The notes under the pieces were generated by a model. It did no database searches and was not told the origin of the DNA. It saw only the letters and a list, made by a program, of their open reading frames with translations. Positions 5,609-5,985 of a DNA stretch of 5,985 bases are shown here, in pieces. Position 1 is the stretch's first letter; each line of letters opens with the position of its first letter. This DNA comes from Lachnospiraceae bacterium (GTDB taxonomy: Bacteria; Bacillota; Clostridia; Lachnospirales; Lachnospiraceae). Position numbers and translations under genes: made by a program. The stretch covers positions 1-5,985 of the forward strand of contig JAFOCX010000093.1 in NCBI GenBank assembly GCA_017380975.1. Reading direction: 5' to 3'.

Positions 5609-5908
5609 TTAAATAAATAAGTATAAAAGAAAATCGGCGGCGATGGCTGCCAGCACACAGACCATGACCGGTTTTCGTTTCCATGCAAGGACTCCTGCAG
5701 TGAGTGCACCTATGATGCCGATCCACGGTTTATCGGTATCGACCGTGAAAACACCCGGAAAGATCAGGGCAGTCATCGCAGTGTACGGAATAAGTTTTAA
5801 GAACTTTTCCAGTTTTCCGGAGAAGTTCATCTTGTCAACCAGGACGAACGGAAGTTCATCCAATTTAAAAGGCAGGCCCCATTTTTTGCTTGCATGGAAA
5901 ACTGACAA
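5609..5908 (-). pseudogene. N-terminally truncated AzlD-like membrane protein remnant
   Basis: The reverse-strand frame encodes up to 99 residues. From LPFVLVDK (residue 19) onward it reads like the AzlD family, the small subunit of the AzlCD branched-chain amino acid exporter: LIPYTAMTALIFPGVF (39-54), IGIIGALTAGVLAW (63-76) and a last span at 80-98. Intact AzlD proteins have four helices and begin with a hydrophobic first helix just before this point. Here the frame instead gives polar residues (MSVFHASKKWG), opens only at a TTG (5908) with no ribosome site, and runs into a stop upstream. No ATG is present before residue 27. azlC, normally upstream, is absent: that space holds a divergent promoter and gene. 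I infer a decayed fragment. A short functional protein cannot be excluded. Confidence 0.6.
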
Positions 5909-5923
5909 ATGATATGCTAAAAT
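5895..5923 (+). promoter_or_regulatory. Extended -10 promoter for the gene at the right edge
   Basis: TAAAAT (5918-5923) preceded by TGC gives an extended -10, with TGGAAA (5895-5900) at 17 nt as a 4/6 -35. Transcription would start near 5930, about 33 nt before the ATG at 5963. The -35 lies inside the 5' end of the azlD-like frame. Confidence 0.6.
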
Positions 5924-5925
5924 CG

Positions 5926-5939
5926 TGACAATATTGTGA
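5926..5939. promoter_or_regulatory. Palindromic putative operator downstream of the right-edge promoter
   Basis: A perfect 10-bp palindrome ACAATATTGT (5928-5937) is extended by matching outer bases as TnACAATATTGTnA. It sits right at the predicted transcription start, a common place for a repressor to bind. No regulator is identified. Confidence 0.4.
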
Positions 5940-5962
5940 ATATCGAATCGAAGGAGATTGTA

Positions 5963-5985
5963 ATGATTCAGGTAGAGAAATTATC
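5963..5985 (+). CDS. Start of an unidentified gene running off the right edge
   Basis: ATG 5963 is preceded by AAGGAG (5951-5956) at 6 nt and by a plausible promoter, so this is very probably a real start. Only MIQVEKL and part of the next codon are visible. Such an opening is common in ABC transporter ATPases, but seven residues cannot establish the family. Confidence 0.6.

Overview
The window looks like a chromosomal segment of a low-to-moderate GC Gram-positive anaerobe, most likely a Lachnospiraceae-type Clostridia. The reasons are strong Shine-Dalgarno sites before nearly every gene, sigma-A type promoters (several with an extended -10), short operons closed by U-tailed hairpins, and a DUF3870 protein, a DUF4392/D-glutamate-cyclase-like protein and a small Xre protein with a Ser-rich linker. 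This placement rests on gene style and not on a marker gene.

Left block (1-2680). A D-glutamate-cyclase-like gene (DUF4392) runs leftwards off the edge from a near-consensus promoter, with an approximately 120-nt untranslated leader. Back to back with it, a rightward promoter drives a DUF3870 gene, followed by an ABC ATPase and an ABC permease of the nitrate/sulfonate/taurine/HMP importer type. The ATPase and permease overlap by ATGA. No substrate-binding protein gene is visible. The set ends at a strong bidirectional terminator shared with a convergent gene.

Middle block (2694-5590). A leftward gene encodes a small Xre-family DNA-binding protein. Divergent from it, a strong promoter drives a three-gene operon: a KDPG/KHG-family aldolase with altered substrate-contact residues, a P-loop kinase of unknown substrate, and a D-2-hydroxyacid dehydrogenase. 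This reads as a small sugar-acid or hydroxy-acid catabolic module. It closes at a second bidirectional terminator.

Right block (5592-5985). A leftward azlD-like fragment lacks its first membrane helix, a convincing start and its usual partner azlC, so it is probably a decaying remnant. A rightward promoter with a palindromic putative operator precedes the first codons of a further gene that leaves the window.

There are no tRNA or rRNA genes, CRISPR arrays or transposases. The most interesting points are the D-glutamate-cyclase-like/DUF3870/orphan-importer cluster, the unexplained leader RNA, and the aldolase-kinase-dehydrogenase operon.
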